A stretch of DNA of 64,000 nucleotides from Clostridiales bacterium. Lineage in GTDB: Bacteria; Bacillota; Dethiobacteria; Dethiobacterales; Dethiobacteraceae. The stretch is from assembly GCA_018335855.1 (NCBI GenBank), contig JAGXRM010000006.1:1-64000 (forward strand), in the 5' to 3' direction. Shown in pieces: positions 1 through 7,638 of this stretch. A program made the position numbers and the translations under genes. The notes beneath the pieces are model-generated. The model saw nothing but the letters and a program-made list of their open reading frames with translations, made no database searches and was not told the origin of the DNA. Every line of letters begins with the position of its first letter. Position 1 is the stretch's first letter.

Positions 1-177
1 GATATCCGTATGGTGAAGGTCAAACAGAAGATCTCCGGGGTGTTCCGCAGCAACCAGGGAGCCAAAATGTTCTGCCGTATTAGGGGGTATATATCTACGG
101 CCAGGAAAAATTCTATCCCTGTTCTCGATGCCATTAAGGCAGCGTTGGATGGTAACCCCTTCGTCCCGGGGGTTTAA
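1..177 (+). CDS. tnpC: IS66-family transposase, C-terminal end (5' cut by window)
   Basis: This reading frame is open from base 1 and stops with TAA at 175-177. It encodes the last 58 residues of a DDE transposase of the IS66 TnpC type. The ending with FRS, a [12 protein letters not shown]-like block and a GNPF near the stop is the family's usual C-terminus. It would catalyse cut-and-paste movement of the element. The terminal repeat starts 25 bp after the stop, as expected for the last gene of IS66. The rest of the transposase and the small tnpA/tnpB genes lie outside the window, so activity cannot be judged. Confidence 0.85.
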   Translation, partial: DIRMVKVKQKISGVFRSNQGAKMFCRIRGYISTARKNSIPVLDAIKAALDGNPFVPGV

Positions 178-202
178 TTTAGTTGCTTTTGTTTTCTAAT
201 AG

Positions 203-222
203 CTGGTAGGCTGAGTAGTTAC
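203..222 (+). repeat. IS66-type right terminal inverted repeat
   Basis: The segment ends in ...GAGTAGTTAC. Read inward from the element end it begins GTAACTACTCAGCC, which fits the GTAA-starting ends of Firmicutes IS66 elements. The next eight bases (223-230, AAGATTTT) would be one copy of the target duplication; the other lies outside the window. From 223 onward a different, coding sequence begins. Confidence 0.7.
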
Positions 223-1457
223 AAGATTTTAATGTCTACGCAGATAAGATTACTGGCTTCACAGAACAAATTAAGAGGTTATATGAGCAAGCATCTGCTC
301 AAGCTACACGGTGGAAGGAAGTTGTTGATGAATTTAACAGAAGGTTCAAGGTACCATTTGAGGTCAAAATTGCTAATAAGGCGAATTATCTGCTAAAAGA
401 CGAGGTGCCAAGTCTGTATTTTACATATACGAGAGGTAAGGACACTGCAAACGAAATAAGTGTAGACTACGGCAAAGATGAGCTTATGCCAGCACTCAGT
501 ATGGGCGAACGCCGAGCTATGTATCTTCTCTATATTTTGTTTGACTTGGAGCGTATAAAAACACTTGCTATAACCGGTGTTGATAAATATCTGGTAATTG
601 CTGATGATATTGCGGACTCTTTTGACTATAAAAATAAATATGCTATTATCGAGTATCTAAATGATCTGTCTCAAATTCCAAATATCGAACTGTTGGTGCT
701 AACGCACAATTTTGACTTCTTTCGTACGATTATGTCCAGATTAAATGTTGCAAGGGAAAACTGCTATATTGTTCAAAAGAACGATGATGATACTCTGAGC
801 ATGAGCCAATTTAAATATCGTAATGACTTCTTCAATAAGGTAATTATTAACTCAATTAAGAATGGTGAAATTGGTTCTGATTCCAAAAAGAAATATTTGA
901 TTTCCAGCATTCCCTTTTACCGAAATCTCTGCGAATATATGCTACGGGAAGATGAATATCTAAAACTCACATGTTTTTTACACCTCAAATCCGCTCCATT
1001 GGATACCAAGACACTTAAACTTTCTGATTTATGGGGAATTATTGCTCCATCTTTTGGTTTGAACGCTTTTAACATTGTCCATGATGAATTATACATAGAT
1101 GCACTAAAACGCAACGCGGCTGTTGTATCCGCATACCACGGAGATGAGGTTTTTTTGGAAAATAAAATACTAATTTCTATGGCAATTCGGTTGGAAACCG
1201 AAATGTTTTTGGAGTCGGTGCTTCTTGCAAATGGACATACCAATTTTGAGAGTACCAGTGTTCAAACTAGAGAGTGGAGCACCCTCGCTAAACCGTATTT
1301 GTCATTCAAGCAAAAGGAAATCATTGATTCGGTTAATCTAATGACCCCGGAAAGTATTCATTTGAATAGCTTCATGTATGAACCAATAATTGATATGTCC
1401 GACTGGATGCTTAAAGTACTTTACACCGATACATTGGCATTGCCCACTCATGTATGA
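223..1457 (+). pseudogene. SMC/RecF-like ATPase, 5' end removed by the IS66 insertion
   Basis: Open coding sequence continues without a stop from the IS66 boundary (about base 224) through 1457, well upstream of the first possible start (GTG at 405). The surviving part begins with a helical stretch and then has an ABC-type signature (LSMGERR, near 490-520), a Walker B-like strand with DD instead of the usual DE (VIADDIADS, near 592-620), and a histidine switch (THNFDFFRT, near 700-730). A helical C-terminal domain of about 230 residues follows. The Walker A half is missing, so ATP binding by this product alone is impossible. The family fits SMC-like or AAA_13-type ATPases found in phage-defence loci; the specific system is not recognisable. 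The nuclease-NTPase gene 110 bp downstream may have been its partner. Confidence 0.75.
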
Positions 1458-1567
1458 TCGGATTAAGTACAAACTTTCCCAAGGCTAATAATAAGAATAT
1501 GCTTGAATTATGCAGTTTGGCTGTAGGCTGACATTTAACTAACAAGCAAATGATTGGATGATATGTA

Positions 1568-3883
1568 ATGAATGAGGCGACTTTTGAAGCTAGAGTGAAT
1601 GAAGAAATTAAGCAGCTATTCCCCATGCTTAATGGGGTTGATATTACCCATCAACAGCAGTTCCAACTTATTCTTGGTCACAATACATATTCATACGATG
1701 GAACTAAAAAGAACAAGGCCTACGCTCGTTCAGACGTTCTAATCAAATATAAGAATATCAACCTAGCCATACTTGAATTGAAGGCTCCCGGAATAGCACT
1801 TACTGATGATGATGCCATTCAGGGAACTTCTTATGCTAGACTTTTAGACCCAATGCCGCCTTTTACTATTGTTAGCAATGGCGAAGATACCAGATTTTAC
1901 ACAACCTATGATCGTAAGACATGGACGGCGCATAATTTAAATGAGCAGTTGGTGCAGTCTTCATTCCAGACTGGAATGAAATGTGCCAGTGCAGATAGGG
2001 ATGAGGCTATCAAGACACTGCTCGGCCGTGATGATGACATGTGGCGAGAGATGTTATTACGATATAAGAAAAAGACCCTTCTGGAAATCGAAGGCAATAT
2101 TGGTGACTTCTCATGCCAGGTTGCACGAGATTTCCAATTGGAGCGCATTGTTGTTAATCAATTAATAGAAGCGGTCCAAGACAAACCCTTAATCAACTTT
2201 GTAGGGCCGCTTTTGGCTGGAAAAACCAATACTATTTACCAATTCTGTAAAAAGTGCCCTAATAATCTCATTCCGATTTATATAGATGCTAACTCAAATT
2301 ATAATCCCTTTGAGAAGTTGGCCAACTGGTTTTGCAGAGAGGTATTCAGAAGCATTACTGCTAATGAGGTAAAGAATTGGCTAATCAATAGTTTTCGCGA
2401 TATGGAACAAAGAGAAAGCCGCATAGTATTCATATTTGATAATATCCACTCTATGGATGATAAGCTATTCTGGCGAGAAATTTACCAACTGCATGAAATT
2501 AACCAAGAAAATACGTTTTCCATGTTGCTTGTAATGAATGAGTATATTTACGGAAACATTGGCCAAATAAGTAGTGGGCCGGCTAAGAATACAATCGGTA
2601 AAGCGACTGTGATAAGACTTTCTGCTTTATCCGATGATGAGTTTTATGCTGCTATGGAATATATCATGGAAAAACACAATATAGGATTTCATCAAGGTGC
2701 TCAATATTATGTACAATATCGAAATCCTCGTGTTTTAAGGATATTGGTTTCGCTGCTTTCTGCTCAAAGCAGCTACAACGATGATACCGTTTGTGATAAA
2801 AAAAGCGTGATTATTTTTCCCAGTTATGCGAATCTCTCTGTATTAGAGTCCGTTTGGAAAAATATTGTGACCAATACTGAAATTCGAAGCGATTATCGTT
2901 TATTTGCTGAAGCTATGTTCGATGATATGACAAAGAGAATGGCTGATCCACGTTTAGCTATTCTTTCTACAACAAGAGGGGTTATTTCGATAAAAACTGC
3001 AGAACAAACTTTAGGGATAGACCGTATAAATAGAATGAAAAAAACTGGACACATTCACCAGTTAGTTTTCGATGATGGTAAAGCATATTTATATCCTCGT
3101 TTTCCTGAAGCTATCTCTATAGCTGCAGCTTATGTTCTTGGTGATAAAATGATCGAGATTATTGACGAAAGTATTGTCAAGGAAGCATATGATTTCATAA
3201 TGCATAATATTGATTGTATTCCGTATAGTGATTTAGCGGCCACAAAAGCAATCTTAGATGTATGCATGGAGAGGGATGTACTATGGGATCTTATTTGTCT
3301 TCTCGTAAATGATCCGCCTTCGAGAAAGCAAAACAAAGATAGCGGCACTTTTGGTTTGTATTTTTCGGATATAGGTCATATCAAATTATCTGGTAATTTA
3401 GAGGGCACACTTATCTCAAATTACAATCCTTGGCTTCTTTTATCTAATCTTGCAACTCTACCCATGGTTGATGATAGCGGGTCAAGAGATATTCAGTTGA
3501 ATATAATTAAGGTTGTTGGTTCTTTCAATGATGTCTTGATTAAACCTGAGGATATGCCATTTCATGATATGGCTGGCTTTCATGTGCACGAAATTAAAGA
3601 AGGATATTTTATATGTGGAAAAACTGGTATCATTGAACCCATTACTTATGCGATGCAGTGTTTGTTCTCTGATATACCTGAAGAAATGCTACAGCTAACC
3701 AAAGAAACAATAGCAAACGATGAATTTTTCCTAGCCATAAGATTGAGTCTTGCAGCAAAATCAATGTGTACATTGGCAGTCCCGTTGGTCTCTAAATGTT
3801 CAAAAAAGGCTGATAAGCTCTTAAGGAAATATTTTTATGACCATTTTAAAAAAAGATGTACATGCACTGTAGACGGACCCTAA
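1568..3883 (+). CDS. HsdR-N-type nuclease fused to a STAND-like NTPase
   Basis: The product is a 771-aa protein. Residues 1-110 resemble the type I restriction R-subunit N-terminal nuclease fold, with D then ELK (RSDVLIKY and AILELKAPG, near residues 55-75) as the PD-(D/E)XK core. Residues about 200-400 hold a P-loop NTPase: GPLLAGKT (about 212-219) and a Walker B strand VFIFDN (about 288). The C-terminal 350 residues are helical with no recognised domain. A nuclease joined to a signalling-type NTPase suggests an antiphage effector that senses something and then cleaves DNA, but that role is inferred. No SF2 helicase motifs are present, so this is not a whole HsdR. It may form a unit with the truncated ATPase upstream. 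The gene is AT-rich like the rest of the island. Confidence 0.6.
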   Translation: MNEATFEARVNEEIKQLFPMLNGVDITHQQQFQLILGHNTYSYDGTKKNKAYARSDVLIKYKNINLAILELKAPGIALTDDDAIQGTSYARLLDPMPPFTIVSNGEDTRFYTTYDRKTWTAHNLNEQLVQSSFQTGMKCASADRDEAIKTLLGRDDDMWREMLLRYKKKTLLEIEGNIGDFSCQVARDFQLERIVVNQLIEAVQDKPLINFVGPLLAGKTNTIYQFCKKCPNNLIPIYIDANSNYNPFEKLANWFCREVFRSITANEVKNWLINSFRDMEQRESRIVFIFDNIHSMDDKLFWREIYQLHEINQENTFSMLLVMNEYIYGNIGQISSGPAKNTIGKATVIRLSALSDDEFYAAMEYIMEKHNIGFHQGAQYYVQYRNPRVLRILVSLLSAQSSYNDDTVCDKKSVIIFPSYANLSVLESVWKNIVTNTEIRSDYRLFAEAMFDDMTKRMADPRLAILSTTRGVISIKTAEQTLGIDRINRMKKTGHIHQLVFDDGKAYLYPRFPEAISIAAAYVLGDKMIEIIDESIVKEAYDFIMHNIDCIPYSDLAATKAILDVCMERDVLWDLICLLVNDPPSRKQNKDSGTFGLYFSDIGHIKLSGNLEGTLISNYNPWLLLSNLATLPMVDDSGSRDIQLNIIKVVGSFNDVLIKPEDMPFHDMAGFHVHEIKEGYFICGKTGIIEPITYAMQCLFSDIPEEMLQLTKETIANDEFFLAIRLSLAAKSMCTLAVPLVSKCSKKADKLLRKYFYDHFKKRCTCTVDGP

Positions 3884-3970
3884 TGCACGGGGCATGGATT
3901 TTGAGCTGATTAGAAGAGTTCCAATTAGGCTAATATAGGAAATATATAATGTTAATTAGTGGAGGTAAAT

Positions 3971-4105
3971 ATGAATGTATTAAAAGCAAAGATAAAGAGA
4001 ATTACTGTTTCACTGACTGTGGCAACTATTGTAAATTGTAATACTAATTGCTTGGTTTTTAGCACACTAACTGAGTATTATCAAATTTCGCATTATCCAT
4101 ATTAG
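3971..4105 (+). CDS. possible 44-aa small protein
   Basis: ATG at 3971 follows a good ribosome binding site (AGTGGAGG, about 7 bp upstream). The frame gives a basic N-terminus (KAKIKR) and then a short hydrophobic stretch (VSLTVATIV), which could be a small membrane or leader peptide. It fills the gap between the nuclease-NTPase gene and the glycosylase-like gene. No family is recognised, and chance cannot be excluded. Confidence 0.3.
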   Translation: MNVLKAKIKRITVSLTVATIVNCNTNCLVFSTLTEYYQISHYPY

Positions 4106-4130
4106 AACTTGAACGGAAAGAGGGCATAAA

Positions 4131-4899
4131 TTGAACAAATTACAGGAACTTTCTGTGATATTTAAGGCTTACAAAACTTTTCCTCTCAGTTGTTACAAGA
4201 ACGGAGTACCTTTAAGAAGATTCCAAGAATTATACTCTGCAGATCATTATTCATCACAGATTGAAGCTTTTATGCAACATCATGACTACCCACCTGTGCA
4301 AAGAGGCTCAGATCTTCCTTGGTGGGGTGAGTATTTTTTCAGCAATTCTAAGGGATTTAAAGTGATGATTATTAGCCAAGATTCCTTGGCGAAAGATGCA
4401 GGAAGCATTGTATTTTATGCAAATCTTTTTCCTGTCTGTAATTCAGAGCCAGAATTTCGAAGGTACGTTTCTAGTTTAAATGAAAATCAGAGTTTTTCTT
4501 ATAGGAGTTTGAAAAAGGTAAGAGATCAATTGAATACTTGGGGTATTGACCTTAACCACTGTTATATTACAGACGCTGCTAAGGTTTATAAGAACGGTTC
4601 ATGGAAAGACCGGGATTTTGATAAGAAAAAAAGTAAAGAGTTACTTCAATCGGAGATAGAATTATGTAAGCCTGACCTAATTATTTTGTTGGGAACCAGT
4701 GGGCTAGCGTTATTAAATAAAAACATAAAATACGGTGAAGTGTGAGGCTGTTGAAAGAGGTAAACCTATTTTGATTAATGGTAGTGAATGTGTGGTTACT
4801 CCATTTTTTACTGGACAAGGGCATACACAGAAAAACTTTAAAGAAAAGCTTAACATTGCTTCAAAACTTATAGAATCGAAAACTAAGAATAATGATTAA
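4131..4899 (+). pseudogene. uracil-DNA-glycosylase-like protein with a frameshift
   Basis: The first frame (TTG at 4131) gives 204 residues ending at 4745. It includes a strand plus loop like the family's first motif (KVMIISQDS) and the CKPDLIILLG strand typical of the UDG superfamily. Homologous-looking sequence then continues in the +1 frame (ILINGSECVVTPFFTGQGHTQ to a stop at 4897-4899), including the histidine-containing loop expected near the C-terminus. The shift falls in the A-rich stretch 4717-4740. An intact protein would have about 250 residues. This may be a decayed gene, an assembly error or, less likely, programmed slippage. It sits directly upstream of the PT locus but ends at its own terminator. 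Confidence 0.6.
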
Positions 4900-4990
4900 A
4901 AAACTATTTGTTATTTTCAAGTTCCCATTATCCATATACTTTGTTTTAGGTGGTACTAGGTATTTATTGGCACACTAGCAATGTAGAATT

Positions 4991-5017
4991 AAACAGGGGT
5001 GGCATCACCCCTGTTTT
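4991..5017 (+). terminator. rho-independent terminator after the glycosylase-like gene
   Basis: An 11-bp perfect stem (AAACAGGGGTG at 4991-5001 against CACCCCTGTTT at 5006-5016) has a 4-nt loop and a short run of T. It separates the upstream genes from the PT operon. Confidence 0.7.
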
Positions 5018-5041
5018 GTGCTAGGTAGAAATTTTTTATCA

Positions 5042-5055
5042 CGAACACTTGTTCC
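5042..5055 (+). promoter_or_regulatory. LexA (SOS) box-like site upstream of the PT operon
   Basis: CGAACACTTGTTCC has the form CGAAC-N4-GTTCC, as in the Firmicutes LexA/DinR box CGAACRNRYGTTYC, with one mismatch in the inner tetramer. It overlaps the -35 hexamer at 5049-5054, where a repressor would block RNA polymerase. Confidence 0.5.
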
Positions 5056-5077
5056 CATTGTTTGTTTGTGCTAAAAT
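5049..5077 (+). promoter_or_regulatory. probable sigma-A promoter of the PT modification operon
   Basis: TTGTTC at 5049-5054, a 17-bp spacer and TAAAAT at 5072-5077 (5 of 6 to the -10 consensus). Transcription would start near 5084 and leave a leader of about 75 nt that contains the dyad at 5088-5127. Confidence 0.5.
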
Positions 5078-5087
5078 TAATTAAGAC

Positions 5088-5127
5088 GTTGGATGAGATA
5101 ATTATTTTTTTATTATCGTCATCCAAC
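5088..5127 (+). promoter_or_regulatory. 40-bp dyad in the leader of the PT operon
   Basis: GTTGGATGA (5088-5096) is inverted exactly as TCATCCAAC (5119-5127). GATAAT (5097-5102) pairs with ATTATC (5112-5117) across a single bulged G. The total is a 15-bp arm around a T-rich centre. It sits just after the predicted start site, so it could be an operator for an unlinked regulator or an RNA hairpin in the leader. Confidence 0.6.
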
Positions 5128-5157
5128 AGGAGAATCGCAAGTTTAGGTTGAATTGAT

Positions 5158-6777
5158 ATGATGGTGGTGAGCCCCTTGAGTGACATATTTTGGTGTAATA
5201 ATTGTAAAGTCCCTTTGTTAAAAAAAGAATGTGGGATTTGTCATGATGATGGTCAACGTGTTGCTTCTGATATTCGGCCTGTTTTCCCAGAAGAGAAGAG
5301 GTTGCTAGAAGTTCTTTTGGAATATGAAGAAGGTTATTTTAGAGATAAATCCGTTTGGGATACAAATAGTAACTATCTACTTATTGATGGAGTTACAGTT
5401 GCTTTAAATAAAGGAAAGCTAATGAAGCTAGATCCGGGTGAAATTAGATTAAAGTTAAAAAGATGCAGTGTACCCGATGATGAGCTTATAGAATTTGAAG
5501 ATAATGTGGATAAATTTGTAAGATGCAATCAAAATAGTTTAAACGAGTCGGAGATAGAAGCTTTCGACATTATTAAGGAAGCACGTATGGGCCGTGATAA
5601 ACATATTTCCATGGTTTCATTTAGCGGAGGTAAAGACTCTACGGTTGTATCTGATTTGGTGCGCAGAGCTTACGCTAACCAATCTGTTTTACATATCTTC
5701 GGCGACACTACACTTGAGCTGCCTGACACACAAGAATATGTAGCTAGATTTAAGAAGTTTCATAATAAGACTCCTTTTTTAGAAAGTAGGTCACATCATA
5801 ATTTTCGAGACCTTTGTGAACAAATAGGACCGCCTAGTCGTGTGATGCGCTGGTGCTGTACAATTTTTAAGACGGGGCCTATCAGTCAAACCTTTGACGG
5901 AATCAGTAGGACGAAGTCAATATTGACTTATTATGGTATACGGAAGTCTGAATCTAACCAAAGAGCAAACTACAAAGCAATTACACAGTCCCCCAAGGTT
6001 ACTAAACAAACAGTCGTGTCTCCAATTATTAACTGGATAGACGCAAATATATGGTTATATATTCTCTCAAGAAAACTGGATTTTAATGATGCTTATAGAT
6101 ACGGTTTTTCTAGAGTTGGGTGTTGGGCATGTCCTAGTAATAGTTTGTGGGCGTTTTTCTTGACACGAATTTATTTTCCGGAATTCTCTGAGCCATGGAG
6201 AGAATTTTTAATTGAAGTAGCTGTAACAATGGGGAAACCGGATCCTGAAGAATATGTGGATTCAGGTAATTGGAAGGCTCGCCAAGGGGGACAGGGTTTA
6301 ACCACTGCATATAAAGGCTTGGTTACATCGAAGCCATGCGGTGACGATCCTGATGCTAAGACTTATACCTTAACCAAACCCATTAGTGAAGAGCTTTACG
6401 AGTATTTCAAACCGTTTGGAGACGTGGCTATTGGACGAGGGCGGTCCTTGCTAGGTGAAGTTTTCATATTAAACAAGCATACACAGGAGCCTTTATTGGT
6501 TATTCAGGGTCGAACAGGAACGAGTGAATTGAGAGTTAAGGTGGTTAGTTCAAAAAACACAATATTATTAATGCATAGGGTGGATTGTCAAATACGTAAA
6601 TATCAATCCTGTGTACTATGTAGCGGATGCTCCTCAGTTTGCCCACTCGGCGCAATTTCTGACAAGGCTGGCAGATACACTATTAATCAAGAAAAGTGTG
6701 TTAATTGTTTAAAATGTGTTGCTCACTTTGATACTGGTTGTTTAGTAAGTAAGGTTCTACAAACGAGAAGGAGTTAA
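5158..6777 (+). CDS. SspD-like PAPS-reductase family ATP pyrophosphatase with Fe-S domain
   Basis: This is a 539-aa protein of the PAPS reductase/DndC superfamily, expected to activate the DNA backbone for sulfur insertion using ATP. An N-terminal zinc ribbon (CNNC and CGIC, residues about 12-30) is followed by the PP-loop SGGKDS (about 155-160), the substrate region with RWCC, and GCWACPS. The C-terminus has a ferredoxin-like module with two cysteine groups (CVLCSGCSSVCP and CVNCLKC, about 485-530). The start is either ATG at 5158, with a weak ribosome site, or TTG at 5176, preceded by GGTGGTGAG. The gene is first in an operon with DUF4007, large ATPase and cysteine desulfurase genes. That company points to the single-strand phosphorothioation (Ssp) system rather than Dnd. 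Confidence 0.8.
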   Translation: MMVVSPLSDIFWCNNCKVPLLKKECGICHDDGQRVASDIRPVFPEEKRLLEVLLEYEEGYFRDKSVWDTNSNYLLIDGVTVALNKGKLMKLDPGEIRLKLKRCSVPDDELIEFEDNVDKFVRCNQNSLNESEIEAFDIIKEARMGRDKHISMVSFSGGKDSTVVSDLVRRAYANQSVLHIFGDTTLELPDTQEYVARFKKFHNKTPFLESRSHHNFRDLCEQIGPPSRVMRWCCTIFKTGPISQTFDGISRTKSILTYYGIRKSESNQRANYKAITQSPKVTKQTVVSPIINWIDANIWLYILSRKLDFNDAYRYGFSRVGCWACPSNSLWAFFLTRIYFPEFSEPWREFLIEVAVTMGKPDPEEYVDSGNWKARQGGQGLTTAYKGLVTSKPCGDDPDAKTYTLTKPISEELYEYFKPFGDVAIGRGRSLLGEVFILNKHTQEPLLVIQGRTGTSELRVKVVSSKNTILLMHRVDCQIRKYQSCVLCSGCSSVCPLGAISDKAGRYTINQEKCVNCLKCVAHFDTGCLVSKVLQTRRS

Positions 6778-6783
6778 AGTATA

Positions 6784-7638
6784 ATGAGTTATGCTCGTCA
6801 TCAAACGTTTTATTTACGTTCTGGTTGGTTGGCTAAAGCATTGGAAGCACTACCGTGCGAACCCAAGTTGTTTTCTGGGGATAAAGCAACGGTACGACTG
6901 GGTATTGGTAAAAACATGGTGCAATCATTGCGATTTTGGGTGAGAGCTGCTGGGCTAGCTCACCCAGTCTCTCGTGATAAAGGTATGGAACTGACGCGCT
7001 TTGGGGAAATGGTTTATAGGAATGACCCCTTTTTCGAACTTGACTTAACTTGGTGGCTAATCCATTACCATATAGTGAAGGATGAGCATGAGGCTACATC
7101 TTGGTATTATCTATTTAATAAGTTTTCTAGAAATGAATTTGACAGAATCACCTTCATAGATGCAGTTTCCCAGTACTCAGGCATGGCTGTATCCCAGTCA
7201 TCATACCAAAAGGATTATGATTGTATTATAGCCACGTATGTTGTTTCTGAAAGAGTACAGGGAACCCCTGAAGATAACACCATTTGTCCTCTAACCAAGC
7301 TTGGCTTGCTTACGCCTATGCGGCATAACGTCATTCGTAAGTCTTCACCCAACACTCAATTACCGCTTGAGGTAGTGTTCCTGGTATTAAGTAAAGCATC
7401 GGAGAGTCTTCATCAAAACATTTCTAGTCTTCTTGAGGATCCCGGCAATATTGGTAAGATATTTAATCTCTCCTTAGATTCTATTTATCGTTATCTTGAT
7501 TTACTAGAAGATAAGGGATGGCTCTCTTTTTCTCGTACTGCTGGAATTGATACAATAAGTGTTTCAGCTCCTGACGCATGGGATTTAATTGAATCTAACT
7601 ATAAATCTATACAGTGGGGTGATTCTAGTGAAGCTTAA
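6784..7638 (+). CDS. DUF4007 protein, SspB-like DNA nickase
   Basis: This is a 284-aa DUF4007 family protein. In Ssp systems the DUF4007 protein SspB is a DNA-nicking enzyme needed to place phosphorothioate on one strand. Conserved-looking features are the N-terminal FYLRSGWLAKAL block, the LGIGKNMVQSLRFWVRAAGL helix region (about 41-60), a WWLIHYH segment (about 97-103) and a C-terminal winged-helix-like part. The start follows AAGGAG by about 10 bp and lies 6 bp after the SspD-like stop. The stop overlaps the next gene. I could not identify the catalytic residues, so the nickase role is by family and context. Confidence 0.75.
   Translation: MSYARHQTFYLRSGWLAKALEALPCEPKLFSGDKATVRLGIGKNMVQSLRFWVRAAGLAHPVSRDKGMELTRFGEMVYRNDPFFELDLTWWLIHYHIVKDEHEATSWYYLFNKFSRNEFDRITFIDAVSQYSGMAVSQSSYQKDYDCIIATYVVSERVQGTPEDNTICPLTKLGLLTPMRHNVIRKSSPNTQLPLEVVFLVLSKASESLHQNISSLLEDPGNIGKIFNLSLDSIYRYLDLLEDKGWLSFSRTAGIDTISVSAPDAWDLIESNYKSIQWGDSSEA

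Noticed and set aside
5158-6777. Housekeeping sulfate-assimilation PAPS reductase
   Set aside because: The length, Fe-S C-terminus and neighbours (DUF4007, large ATPase, desulfurase) fit a PT system, not cysteine synthesis.
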